Of a DNA stretch of 64,000 bases, positions 9,033 through 17,679 are shown in pieces (positions within the stretch are counted from its first letter, which is position 1; every line of letters begins with the position of its first letter). Both the position numbers and the translations under genes were made by a program. The notes under the pieces were generated by a model. That model saw only the letters and a program-made list of their open reading frames with translations. It ran no database searches and had not been told where the DNA came from. Source of the DNA: Duganella sp. CF517 (GTDB taxonomy: Bacteria; Pseudomonadota; Gammaproteobacteria; Burkholderiales; Burkholderiaceae_D); assembly GCF_900110275.1 (NCBI RefSeq), contig NZ_FODC01000002.1:124001-188000 (forward strand), given 5' to 3'.

Positions 9033-11252
9033 CTACCTCGCCGGCGCGGGGCCCGCCGGTTCCGATGCCGGCGGCGCCGGCGGCGGCAGGCCCGGCGCCA
9101 GCGGCGCGCCTTCCGTCAGCGGCGAGGCCGACCGTGGCGGCGGCGGCGCATCGGCCGGCAGCGTGCGCGCCGGCGCCGGCGCGTGCGCGGCCATCACCGG
9201 CGCGCTCACCGCCAGCCAGCCCGACGCCGGCAGCAACGGCACCAGCAGCAAGGCGACGATGTTGATGATCTTGATCAGCGGATTGACCGCCGGACCGGCC
9301 GTGTCCTTGTACGGATCGCCGACGGTGTCGCCGGTGACCGCCGCCTTGTGCGCCTCCGAGCCCTTGCCGCCGAAGTGGCCGTCCTCGATGTATTTCTTGG
9401 CGTTGTCCCAGGCGCCGCCGCCGGTCGTCATCGAGATCGCCACGAACAGGCCGGTGACGATGGTGCCCATCAGCATGCCGCCCAAGGCGGCCGATCCCAG
9501 CAGCATGCCGACCACCACCGGCACCACCACCGGCAACAGCGACGGCACGATCATTTCCTTGATGGCCGACGCGGTCAGCATGTCGACCGCCTTGTCGTAC
9601 TCCGGCTTGCCGGTACCGTCCATGATGCCCTTGATGTCGCGGAACTGGCGGCGCACCTCGACCACCACGGCGCCGGCCGCGCGCCCCACCGCCTCCATCG
9701 CCATCGCGGCGAACAGGTAGGGGATCAGGCCGCCGATGATCAGGCCGACGATCACCATCGGGTTGGACAGGTCGAACGAGGTGCTCCGGCCGGCCGATTC
9801 GAGCGCGTGCGTGTAGTCGGCGAACAGCACCAGCGCCGCCAGGCCGGCCGAGCCGATGGCGTAGCCCTTGGTGACGGCCTTGGTGGTGTTGCCCACCGCG
9901 TCGAGCGGGTCGGTGATGGCGCGCACCGATTCGGGCATGCCGGCCATTTCGGCGATGCCGCCGGCGTTGTCGGTGATCGGGCCGTAGGCGTCGAGCGCGA
10001 CGACGATGCCGGCCATCGACAGCATCGACGTGGCGGCGATCGCCACGCCGTACAGCTGCCCCAGCTGGTACGACACCAGGATCGCCGCGCACACGGCCAG
10101 CACCGGCCACGCGGTCGACTTCATCGACACGCCCAGCCCGGCGATGATGTTGGTGCCGTGGCCGGTGGTGGAAGCCTCGGCGATATGTTTGACGGGATGG
10201 AAATCGGTGCCGGTGTAGTACTCGGTGATGTAGACCATCAATCCGGTCAGCACGATGCCGACCACGGTGCAGCCGAGCATGCGCATGCGCATCGCCTCGT
10301 CCGGCCAGACCTGCCAGGTGACGACCGCGAAGCCGATCAGCGACAGCCCGGCGGCCCACCACAGGCCGGTGTACAGCGCCGACATGATCTTCTTGCCCGG
10401 CTTGGCCTTGACCATCGAGCAGCCGATGATCGAGGCGATGATCGAGACCGCCCCCAGCAGCAGCGGATAGACGACCGCCGTGCTCGACGTGGTCATCAAC
10501 AGCGCCCCCAGCAGCATGGTGGCGATCAAGGTGACGACGTAGGTTTCAAACAGATCGGCGGCCATGCCGGCGCAATCGCCGACGTTGTCGCCGACGTTGT
10601 CGGCGATCACGGCCGGGTTGCGCGGGTCGTCCTCGGGGATGCCCGCCTCGACCTTGCCGACCAGGTCGGCGCCGACGTCGGCGCCCTTGGTGAAGATGCC
10701 GCCGCCGAGCCGCGCGAAGATCGAGATCAGCGAGGCGCCGAACGCCAGCCCGATCAGCGGCTCGATCACCTTGTGCAAATTGGGCCCGAGGTCGGGCGGC
10801 AGGCCGGCGATCAGGTACATATAAAACAGCACCACGCCCAGCAGGCCGAGCCCGACCACCAGCATGCCGGTGATGGCGCCGCCCTTGAAGGCGACGTCGA
10901 GCGCTTCGTTCATGCCCTTGGTGGCGGCCTGCGCGGTGCGCACGTTGGCGCGCACCGAGACGTTCATGCCGATGAAGCCGCACGCGCCCGACAGCACCGC
11001 GCCGATCAGGAAGCCGATCGCGGTATTGATGTCGAGCAGTACGCCGATGAGGATGAGCAGCACCACGCCGACGATGCCGATGGTGCGGTACTGGCGCGCC
11101 AGGTAGGCGGCGGCGCCCTGCTGAATCGCCAGTGCGATTTCCTGCATGCGCGGGTTGCCCGCGTCCTGGCGCAAAATCCAGCTGCGTGACCATAAACCGT
11201 AAACCACGGCGATGACGCCGCAACCGACTGCTAACCAAAGACTGGCTGCCAT
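9033..11252 (-). CDS. hppA: Membrane-bound proton-translocating pyrophosphatase
   Basis: The 739-residue polytopic protein carries the H+-PPase signature [15 protein letters not shown], the [13 protein letters not shown] metal/PPi-binding motif, and the later [15 protein letters not shown] and [14 protein letters not shown] elements. The sequence GNTTKA (Lys rather than Ala at the cation-selectivity position) is the mark of K+-independent, proton-pumping members. ATG 11252 is chosen because AGGGGA lies just upstream. A 14-codon upstream extension lacks family homology. The C-terminus carries an unusual Ala/Pro-rich tail of about 60 residues after the last helix. The enzyme couples PPi hydrolysis to proton export at the inner membrane. 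Confidence 0.95.
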   Translation of the reverse strand: MAASLWLAVGCGVIAVVYGLWSRSWILRQDAGNPRMQEIALAIQQGAAAYLARQYRTIGIVGVVLLILIGVLLDINTAIGFLIGAVLSGACGFIGMNVSVRANVRTAQAATKGMNEALDVAFKGGAITGMLVVGLGLLGVVLFYMYLIAGLPPDLGPNLHKVIEPLIGLAFGASLISIFARLGGGIFTKGADVGADLVGKVEAGIPEDDPRNPAVIADNVGDNVGDCAGMAADLFETYVVTLIATMLLGALLMTTSSTAVVYPLLLGAVSIIASIIGCSMVKAKPGKKIMSALYTGLWWAAGLSLIGFAVVTWQVWPDEAMRMRMLGCTVVGIVLTGLMVYITEYYTGTDFHPVKHIAEASTTGHGTNIIAGLGVSMKSTAWPVLAVCAAILVSYQLGQLYGVAIAATSMLSMAGIVVALDAYGPITDNAGGIAEMAGMPESVRAITDPLDAVGNTTKAVTKGYAIGSAGLAALVLFADYTHALESAGRSTSFDLSNPMVIVGLIIGGLIPYLFAAMAMEAVGRAAGAVVVEVRRQFRDIKGIMDGTGKPEYDKAVDMLTASAIKEMIVPSLLPVVVPVVVGMLLGSAALGGMLMGTIVTGLFVAISMTTGGGAWDNAKKYIEDGHFGGKGSEAHKAAVTGDTVGDPYKDTAGPAVNPLIKIINIVALLLVPLLPASGWLAVSAPVMAAHAPAPARTLPADAPPPPRSASPLTEGAPLAPGLPPPAPPASEPAGPAPAR

Positions 11253-11393
11253 AGATGTCCCCTTATTTTTATTGAACGAGCCTACAAACCACACTTCAGT
11301 AGCCGTCCGGTGCGGACAGCCGACTAACCTGCGAACTGCAAAACGTCAAATCGGGAGGGCATCCGGCTTGGCCGGCCTGGGAAAACCAGGGCG

Positions 11394-11419
11394 TAAAAAA
11401 AGCGGACACTCGGTCCGCT
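11394..11419 (-). terminator. Rho-independent terminator of adk
   Basis: On the minus strand, AGCGGAC, a 5-nt loop and GTCCGCT form a perfect 7-bp stem followed by a run of T residues. It lies just after the adk stop codon. Confidence 0.85.
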
Positions 11420-11431
11420 CTACTTTACCGC

Positions 11432-12097
<666 letters not shown>

Positions 12098-12322
12098 CTA
12101 AAACAGATTTTGGATGTGGTTAGTGTTTGTGTGGAAACAGTAGAAATACTGCAAGTCCGACTATGTTGGTACGAAACTTACCACAAAACTTCGTCTAAAC
12201 GCCAATTTGTGACGGCTTGCGCCGTCGTTCACGGGCAAAACAGGCGCATACAGAGATATTCCGTATGAATATCGCACTTGCTTCCTGTTTATGATTGATT
12301 TATGCCGGCCAGCTGATCTATA

Positions 12323-13105
12323 TCAATACGGCGATGGATACAGCGACCGGACGCGCGCCAGATCTTCCGGCGTGTCGACGCCGGCGGCCGGCGCCGAGTC
12401 GGTGACGTGGACGGCGATCGGATAACCGTGCCACAGCACGCGCAGCTGCTCGAGCGCTTCGATCGATTCCAGCGGCGAGACCTCCAGCGCCGGGTAGGCT
12501 TGCAGGAAATCGTTGCGGTAGGCGTACAGTCCGATGTGACGGAGCGGTACGTAGCCGGCTGGCAGTGCTTGTTTGGACAGCGCAAAGGCGTCGCGGTTCC
12601 ACGGTATGGTCGCGCGCGAAAAGTACAGGGCCCGGCCGGCCTTGTCCAACACCACCTTGACCACGTTCGGATTGAAGGCGTCGGCGGCGTCGTGCAGCGG
12701 GTGGGCGCAGGTCGACATCGGCACGTCGGCGCCGATGCGGGCGGCGGCCGCTTGCAGCAGCGCCGGCTCGATCAGCGGCTCGTCGCCCTGCAGGTTGACG
12801 ACGACGGCGTCGGCCGGCAAGTTCAGGGTGCGCGCCACTTCGGCGATGCGGTCGGTGCCGGACGGATGGTCGGCGCGCGTCATGCACACTTCGACGCCGT
12901 GCGCTTCGCAGGCGGCGCGGATGTCGTCATGGTCGGTGGCGACAATGACGCGCGAGGCGCCCGCCAGCGCGGCGCGCTCGGCCACGCGGACCACCATCGG
13001 CTTGCCGCCGAGGTCGGCCAGCGGCTTGTTCGGCAGGCGCGTCGACGCCAGCCGCGCCGGGATGATGACGATGAACGGAAACACCGGGTGGAGGACGGAC
13101 TGCAC
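12323..13105 (-). CDS. kdsB: 3-deoxy-manno-octulosonate cytidylyltransferase
   Basis: The 260-residue enzyme shows the nucleotidyltransferase start [16 protein letters not shown], the [10 protein letters not shown] motif and YAYRNDFL near the C-terminus, all typical of KdsB. It activates Kdo as CMP-Kdo for lipopolysaccharide inner-core synthesis. The start is GTG at 13105, three bases after the stop of the Trm112-family gene, so the two are probably translationally coupled in the exbB-exbD-lpxK-trm112-kdsB run. In minus-strand orientation a small GACGGC/GCCGTC hairpin follows at 12210-12225, without a clear T-run. Confidence 0.96.
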   Translation of the reverse strand: MQSVLHPVFPFIVIIPARLASTRLPNKPLADLGGKPMVVRVAERAALAGASRVIVATDHDDIRAACEAHGVEVCMTRADHPSGTDRIAEVARTLNLPADAVVVNLQGDEPLIEPALLQAAAARIGADVPMSTCAHPLHDAADAFNPNVVKVVLDKAGRALYFSRATIPWNRDAFALSKQALPAGYVPLRHIGLYAYRNDFLQAYPALEVSPLESIEALEQLRVLWHGYPIAVHVTDSAPAAGVDTPEDLARVRSLYPSPY

Positions 13106-13108
13106 CGC

Positions 13109-13297
13109 TCAATCCACCTTGTCTTGCAGCGGATCTTGCAACGTCCGGGCCTCGTCGGCCCACATGATCGGGATGCCGTCGCGGATTGGAAACGCCAGGC
13201 GGTCGCCCTTGCAGATCATTTCCTGGGCTTTCTTATCGTACTCAAGGGGGCCTTTGCAGACCGGGCATACCAGGATATCAAGCAATCTAGCGTCCAC
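13109..13297 (-). CDS. Trm112/YcaR family small protein
   Basis: The 62-residue protein ([17 protein letters not shown], later [18 protein letters not shown]) matches the Trm112/UPF0434 family commonly encoded between lpxK and kdsB. The start is a GTG preceded by GGAGA, giving an 11-nt overlap with the end of lpxK. In other organisms Trm112 proteins act as small partners of methyltransferases. The bacterial role in lipid A/Kdo operons is not settled. Confidence 0.9.
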   Translation of the reverse strand: MDARLLDILVCPVCKGPLEYDKKAQEMICKGDRLAFPIRDGIPIMWADEARTLQDPLQDKVD

Positions 13298-14417
13298 GAC
13301 ATTTCTCCACGATTTGGTCGGCCAGCGCCGCATCGATGCGCGCCGTTACCGGGACGACCCATAGTCGCGGGTCGTCTCTGAGTTCTTCAATTTGCGCACA
13401 TTTTACTGCATCCTTCTCGGTCATCAAGATGATATCGGCCTCCAGGCGCGCGAACGGGCGGTCGGCGAAGTCGTGATGGTCGGGCAAAGGCAGCTCGGCG
13501 ATGGACAGGCCGGCGGCCTTGAGCATGCCGAAGAAGCGCGCCGGATTGCCGATGCCGGCGGCGGCGGCCAGCCGCAGTCCGGGCTGGTTCAGCGCGGCCA
13601 ACGGGCGGCGCTGGCCGCGGTCGCGCAGCTGCTCCGCGTACTCGCCCACCAAGGTCATCTGGATCGGCGCCGACTTGTCGGGGTCTGACCCCGACATTGT
13701 CGTCGAGGCGGACCGAATGTCGGGGTCTGACCCCGCCATGGACTTGGGGGGCGGGCCGCCGACGGCGCGTACCAGCTCGGCGGTCAACAGCGGCGCGTTG
13801 ATGACGGTGAAGTCGCGCCGGCGCGAGACCGGCTCGCGCAGCGGCCCTGCCGGCAGCAGCCAGCCATTGCCGGCGCCACGGCCGTCGAACAGGATGATCT
13901 CGATATCACGTTGCAGCGCGTAATGCTGCAAGCCGTCGTCGGTCAGCACGATGTCGACCTCGGGGTGGGCCGCCAGCAACGCGCGGCCGGTGGCGGCGCG
14001 GTCGCGCCCGACCATGACCGGACAACCGGTGCGCTGCTTGATCAGCAACGGTTCGTCACCGACCTCGGCCGGCGTCGACAGTGCGCCGACTTCGCGCGCG
14101 CCGTCGGCGTCGCTGCCGTGGCCGCGCGAGACGACGCCCGGGCGCATGCCGGCCGCCTGCAACGCTTGCACCAGCCAGATCGTCAGCGGCGTCTTGCCGG
14201 TGCCGCCGATGTAGATATTGCCGACCACCACCACCGGCACCGGCAGCCGCGACGATTTGAGCAGGCCGGCGCGGTACAACCCCGCGCGCAAGCCGCTCAC
14301 CGCGCGGAACAGTAGCGATAACGGCCACAGCGCGCACGCCAGCGGGCCGCGCCGCAACCAGTTGCGCGTCAGCGTGGTTTCCAGCGCGGACGATTGATGG
14401 GGGGTGGACGCGGACAC
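13287..14417 (-). CDS. lpxK: Tetraacyldisaccharide 4'-kinase
   Basis: The 376-residue product has the LpxK signature: an N-terminal membrane-associated helix, the P-loop [15 protein letters not shown] near residue 66, [18 protein letters not shown], and the C-terminal HHDFADRPF and TEKDAVKC. It phosphorylates the lipid A disaccharide at the inner membrane. Between residues of about 225 and 250 it carries an extra, low-complexity segment (two GSDPD copies) encoded by a REP-like DNA repeat. This segment sits just before the normal [14 protein letters not shown] block. The reading frame is intact, so the protein should still be made. It overlaps trm112 and abuts exbD. Confidence 0.93.
   Translation of the reverse strand: MSASTPHQSSALETTLTRNWLRRGPLACALWPLSLLFRAVSGLRAGLYRAGLLKSSRLPVPVVVVGNIYIGGTGKTPLTIWLVQALQAAGMRPGVVSRGHGSDADGAREVGALSTPAEVGDEPLLIKQRTGCPVMVGRDRAATGRALLAAHPEVDIVLTDDGLQHYALQRDIEIILFDGRGAGNGWLLPAGPLREPVSRRRDFTVINAPLLTAELVRAVGGPPPKSMAGSDPDIRSASTTMSGSDPDKSAPIQMTLVGEYAEQLRDRGQRRPLAALNQPGLRLAAAAGIGNPARFFGMLKAAGLSIAELPLPDHHDFADRPFARLEADIILMTEKDAVKCAQIEELRDDPRLWVVPVTARIDAALADQIVEKCRGR
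13676..13734. repeat. REP-like direct repeat inserted inside lpxK
   Basis: TGTCGGGGTCTGACCCC occurs at 13676 and again at 13718, 42 bp apart. The first copy continues into CGACA and so forms an 8-bp inverted repeat around TCTGA. The spacing is a multiple of three and both copies encode GSDPD in the lpxK frame. The motif is related to the arms of the inverted repeat at 45376-45479, so both probably belong to one dispersed palindromic family. Confidence 0.75.
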
Positions 14418-14852
14418 TTATTTGGCGGCAGCGGTCTGCGCGGCGAACGTCAGCTTCTCGTAACCGGCGATGCGGGCCGCCTCCATCACGTTGATCACCA
14501 TCTGGTGCATCGCGAACTGGTCGGCGTTGACGATCACCACCGGCGACTTGCCCGGCTGGCCGCCCTTGCCGGCCGCCGTCTGCATCGACTGCGCCAGGCC
14601 GGCCACGTCGCGGAACGACACCGGCTCGTCGTTGATCGTGTAGTTGCCCTTGGCGTCGACGGTCACGTTCAGCTCGAACGGCTTTTCCTCCTGCTTCTGC
14701 GCGTCGGCGGTCGGCAAGGTGATCTGCAGCTCGGTGAACTTGCTGTAGGTGGTCGAGACCATCAGGAAAATCAAAATCACCAGCAACACGTCGATGAACG
14801 GGATCAGGTTGATCTCGGGGTCCTCGCGGTGCCGGCCTTTGCGGAAATTCAT
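14418..14852 (-). CDS. exbD: ExbD/TolR family biopolymer transporter
   Basis: The 144-residue protein has a short cytoplasmic N-terminus (MNFRKGRHREDPEIN), one membrane helix containing the conserved Asp (LIPFIDVLLVILIFLMV), and a periplasmic domain. This is the layout of ExbD/TolR, which together with ExbB uses the proton gradient to energise outer-membrane processes such as TonB transport. ATG 14852 is chosen for its AAGGAC ribosome site; an upstream extension overlaps exbB without homology. It follows exbB by 10 nt and abuts lpxK. Confidence 0.93.
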   Translation of the reverse strand: MNFRKGRHREDPEINLIPFIDVLLVILIFLMVSTTYSKFTELQITLPTADAQKQEEKPFELNVTVDAKGNYTINDEPVSFRDVAGLAQSMQTAAGKGGQPGKSPVVIVNADQFAMHQMVINVMEAARIAGYEKLTFAAQTAAAK

Positions 14853-14862
14853 GCGGCCGTCC

Positions 14863-15468
14863 TTACTTGCGCTTGCTGTGCACGATGTCGACAAACTTCA
14901 CCGCCTGCTGCTCCATCTCGATGACGAAGCTGTCCACCAGCGCGCGGAAGTGACGGTAGAACACCAAGGTCGGCATGGCGATCGCCAGGCCGAAGCCGGT
15001 GTTATACAGCGCCACGGAAATACCGTGCGCCAGTTGCGCCGGATTGGAGCCGGTGGCGTTTTGCGAACCGAAAATCTCGATCATGCCGACCACCGTGCCG
15101 AACAGTCCCATCAGCGGCGCCAGCGTGGCGATGGTGCCCAGCGTGGTGAGGAAGCGTTCCAGCGTATGCGCCACGCCGCTGCCGGCCTCCTCGATGGATT
15201 CCTTCATCACTTCGCGCGGGGCGTCGACGTTGCGCAGCGCGGCCGACAGCACCACGCCCAACGGGGAGCTTTTCTCCAGCTTGTCGATGACGCCGATGTC
15301 GGCCTTGCCGCCGCGATAGACCTGGACCACCTCGTCCAACAGCTTCTTCGGCAGGATTTTGCTGCGGCGCAGGTACAGCAAGCGTTCGATGATCAGGGCC
15401 GTGGCGACGATCGAGGCGATCAACAACAACCAGATGGGCCAACCTGCGGCTTGGAAAATAGCGAGCAA
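14863..15468 (-). CDS. exbB: MotA/TolQ/ExbB proton channel family protein
   Basis: The 201-residue product has three membrane segments: AAGWPIWLLLIASIVATAL, one near the GTIATLAPLMGLFGTVVGM block, and ALYNTGFGLAIAMPTLVFY. It also carries the proton-channel signature between them. I set the start at TTG 15468, which has CAGGAG six bases upstream and gives the usual ExbB N-terminus (MLAIFQAAGW). Longer in-frame starts run into the AT-rich repeat region and lack homology. With exbD it forms the motor module at the head of the lpxK-kdsB operon. Confidence 0.92.
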   Translation of the reverse strand: MLAIFQAAGWPIWLLLIASIVATALIIERLLYLRRSKILPKKLLDEVVQVYRGGKADIGVIDKLEKSSPLGVVLSAALRNVDAPREVMKESIEEAGSGVAHTLERFLTTLGTIATLAPLMGLFGTVVGMIEIFGSQNATGSNPAQLAHGISVALYNTGFGLAIAMPTLVFYRHFRALVDSFVIEMEQQAVKFVDIVHSKRK

Positions 15469-15544
15469 AACGAACTCCTGTAGTGATATGAAACCCGAAG
15501 GCGCAATGTATCTTGTTGGACGACACTCGGCAAGTAGCATGCGC

Positions 15545-16310
15545 TTGGGGAGTTCTGCACATTTTCTGTGGACAACAATGTGCGCAAGGCCGTTCAATGC
15601 CGAGCAAGCCATTGATTTAAAAGAACAAAATATCAAAGCTCAAATTAAACGCAGACCGGCTCTCGCTGGTCCGGTTTATGCATTGCAAAAGTTGTGCCAA
15701 CTTATGCCCATATTCTGTTGATAAGATTGTGTGCAAGCGCCGTCGGCCCCATGCATGCCATTGATTTTAATCAGCTTTATTGTCGTGCGTAAAAAAATGG
15801 CAGCGATGCCACAAGCGACCGATAATCCCCAAAGTACTTATCCACAACACAACATTCAGGGCGCTAGCCGCAGACGTGTGCACTTCTGCACAAAATTTGT
15901 GGATAAGATTGTTAGCAAGGCTATCCCACAAACCGCAGGTCACTGATTTATAAGACTATTTTTGCCATGCGTAAAATAAGCGCACTGTCCGCTTGCCAGC
16001 ACCGGCAAAACCGAGCCGAGGCCGCCGCGCCACTTCTGCACACTTGATGTGGATAAGATTGTGCGCAACCGCTCCCACATCGTGAAAGATCGTTGATTCA
16101 TAAGGGAATTTTTGCTCTGAGTAAAAAAACAGCAATATGGACGATTCGACGCGTATTCCCGCAAACCGGGCAATTACCCCCAGAAGCTTTCACTTCTGCA
16201 CATTTTGTGTGGATAAGATTGTGAGCAAGGCACCCGGGTCTGCGCTAAGTAATTGATTTGAATAATGATTGTGTCCATGCGCAAAAAACACGCAGCGGGA
16301 GGCGTACACG
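15545..16310. repeat. Degenerate tandem array with DnaA-box sequences
   Basis: The 1.03-kb gap between exbB and the collar gene holds about five imperfect units spaced 149-182 bp. Each begins CTTCTGCACA, then five bases, then TGTGGATAAGATTGTG and GCAAGG. About 35 bases later comes an AT-rich block (ATTGATTTATAA ... CATGCGTAAAAA). TGTGGATAA is the complement of the consensus DnaA box TTATCCACA. It is exact at 15898, 16048 and 16208 and has one mismatch at 15567 and 15716. One exact box lies in the opposite orientation at 15838. I see no gene here. Titration of DnaA, DnaA control of exbB, or origin-like activity are all possible; no dnaA, dnaN or gyrB is nearby. Confidence 0.8.
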
Positions 16311-16499
16311 TCAATGTGAAATCGCCGCCATTGAAAAGATACAACGCTACCATCTTGGAAGTATTGCTTTTATTTCTATTGAAATCAAAACATCTTTAAG
16401 ATGGGCTCCACGCTGGCCGTGGATGCCGGCGAACGCGCCGGGAGCGAACCGCTTCCCGTCCCCAACAAGCCGGCCTCGGCCGGTAACAGGAGATGAGCA

Positions 16500-17171
16500 A
16501 TGGACGCATTCCTTGGAACCATCCTGCCCTGGCCTGGCACTTACGCTCCGCGAGACTGGGCGTTTTGCGATGGCAGCGTGTTGCAAATCAACGCCTATCA
16601 AGCCTTGTACGCGGTCATCGGCGCCCAGTACGGCGGCGACGGCAGGACCACCTTCGCCCTGCCCGACCTGCGCGGGCGCACCGTGCTGGGGCCGAACGGC
16701 CCGGCGCCGCTGACCGCCCGCCCGGTGGCCCAGAAAGGCGGCGCGGAGACCGTGGCCGCCGTCGGCACCGGCACCGGCGCGGTGACGCTGAGCGCCGCCA
16801 ACCTGCCGTCGCACAGCCACGCCGCGACGCTGTCCCTAAGCGGGCTCGGCGCGACCACCGATATCAGCGTGGGCACCGGCACCGGCGGCCAGTTGGCCGC
16901 CACCCAGGGCGCCACCCTCACCAGCACGGCGGCCGGCGCGGCCGGCGCGGCGATCTATCAGTTGTCGAGCGTGGCGCCGGTCGCGCCGGTAACGCTGGGC
17001 GGCGTCAAGACCACGGTCACCGGCGCCGGCACGGTGACGGTCGACCCCACCGGCGGCGGCGCGCCGGCGCCGGTCAGCGTCAGCGTCAACACGGCGGTGC
17101 CGACGATGACGCCTTTCCTCGTCCTTAACTACATCATCTGTCTGAATGGCATCTACCCCAGCCGCAACTGA
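16500..17171 (+). CDS. Phage tail-collar domain protein (microcystin-dependent-protein type)
   Basis: The 223-residue protein starts with the collar module (PWPGTYAPRDWAFCDG, then YGGDGRTTFALPDLRGR). A Thr/Gly/Ala-rich middle follows, and the protein ends with the family's closing motif MTPFLVLNYIICLNGIYPSRN, quoted here only as its ends MTPFLVLNY and NGIYPSRN. Such proteins occur in tail fibres but also as stand-alone bacterial surface or secreted proteins. No other phage gene is present, so the second reading fits. A strong AGGAG precedes the ATG. Its end overlaps the GNAT gene by 26 nt, making it the first gene of the island operon. Confidence 0.88.
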   Translation: MDAFLGTILPWPGTYAPRDWAFCDGSVLQINAYQALYAVIGAQYGGDGRTTFALPDLRGRTVLGPNGPAPLTARPVAQKGGAETVAAVGTGTGAVTLSAANLPSHSHAATLSLSGLGATTDISVGTGTGGQLAATQGATLTSTAAGAAGAAIYQLSSVAPVAPVTLGGVKTTVTGAGTVTVDPTGGGAPAPVSVSVNTAVPTMTPFLVLNYIICLNGIYPSRN

Positions 17172-17679
17172 GCCGGCCGAAGCCCCGCCCGAGCCCGGGC
17201 TGGACCTGCGTCCGGCCACCGACGCCGACCAGCCGCTGCTGGCGGCGCTGTACCGCGCCACCCGCGACGACCTCACGCGGCTGGGCGACAGCCCGGCGAT
17301 CGATGCGTTGATCGCCATGCAGCAGCGCGTGCACGCCGAGGGCCAGCGCCGCCAGTATCCGTGCGCGCGTCAATGGCTGTTGCGCAGCAACGGGCGCTGC
17401 GTGGCGCAGCTGGTGCTGGACTGGCGCCCGCACCGCCTGCACCTGATCGACATCGCCGTGCTGCCCGAGGCGCGCGGACAGGGCGTGGCGCGCGCGCTGC
17501 TGCGCTGGGCCCAGCGACAGGCGCAAATCGCCGGCGTGCCGCTCGACCTGCAAGTGCGGCGCGACAACCACCCGGCCCGCCACCTGTATCTGAACCTGGG
17601 TTTCCGCCCCGGCGCCGGCGACGAGCTGTTCGAACCGATGCGGTGGGACCCGGCCGCCAGCAGCCCGGCGGCGCCATGA
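17146..17679 (+). CDS. GNAT family N-acetyltransferase
   Basis: The 177-residue protein has a GNAT fold signature. The acetyl-CoA binding motif VLPEARGQGVARALLRWA lies at about residues 105-122, and the closing HPARHLYLNLGF is typical of the family. Its substrate is unknown. It begins inside the last codons of the collar gene, and its stop overlaps the ATG of the hydroxylase-sulfotransferase gene (ATGA). Translational coupling suggests it acts with those enzymes, perhaps on the collar protein or the adhesin. Confidence 0.85.
   Translation: MASTPAATEPAEAPPEPGLDLRPATDADQPLLAALYRATRDDLTRLGDSPAIDALIAMQQRVHAEGQRRQYPCARQWLLRSNGRCVAQLVLDWRPHRLHLIDIAVLPEARGQGVARALLRWAQRQAQIAGVPLDLQVRRDNHPARHLYLNLGFRPGAGDELFEPMRWDPAASSPAAP

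Noticed and set aside
8997..11189. 730-codon plus-strand frame over hppA
   Set aside because: Arg/His/Asp/Gln-rich antisense shadow of a clear H+-pyrophosphatase.
12210..12225. GACGGC/GCCGTC hairpin as a kdsB terminator
   Set aside because: The stem is only 6 bp and no T-run follows in the minus-strand direction.
15545..16310. Chromosomal replication origin (oriC)
   Set aside because: DnaA boxes alone are not enough: dnaA, dnaN, gyrB, rpmH and parAB are absent and the units are widely spaced. It is reported only as a DnaA-box array.
16500..17171. Prophage, suggested by the tail-collar protein
   Set aside because: No integrase, terminase, capsid, baseplate or lysis genes are nearby; such collar proteins also occur in non-phage surface loci.
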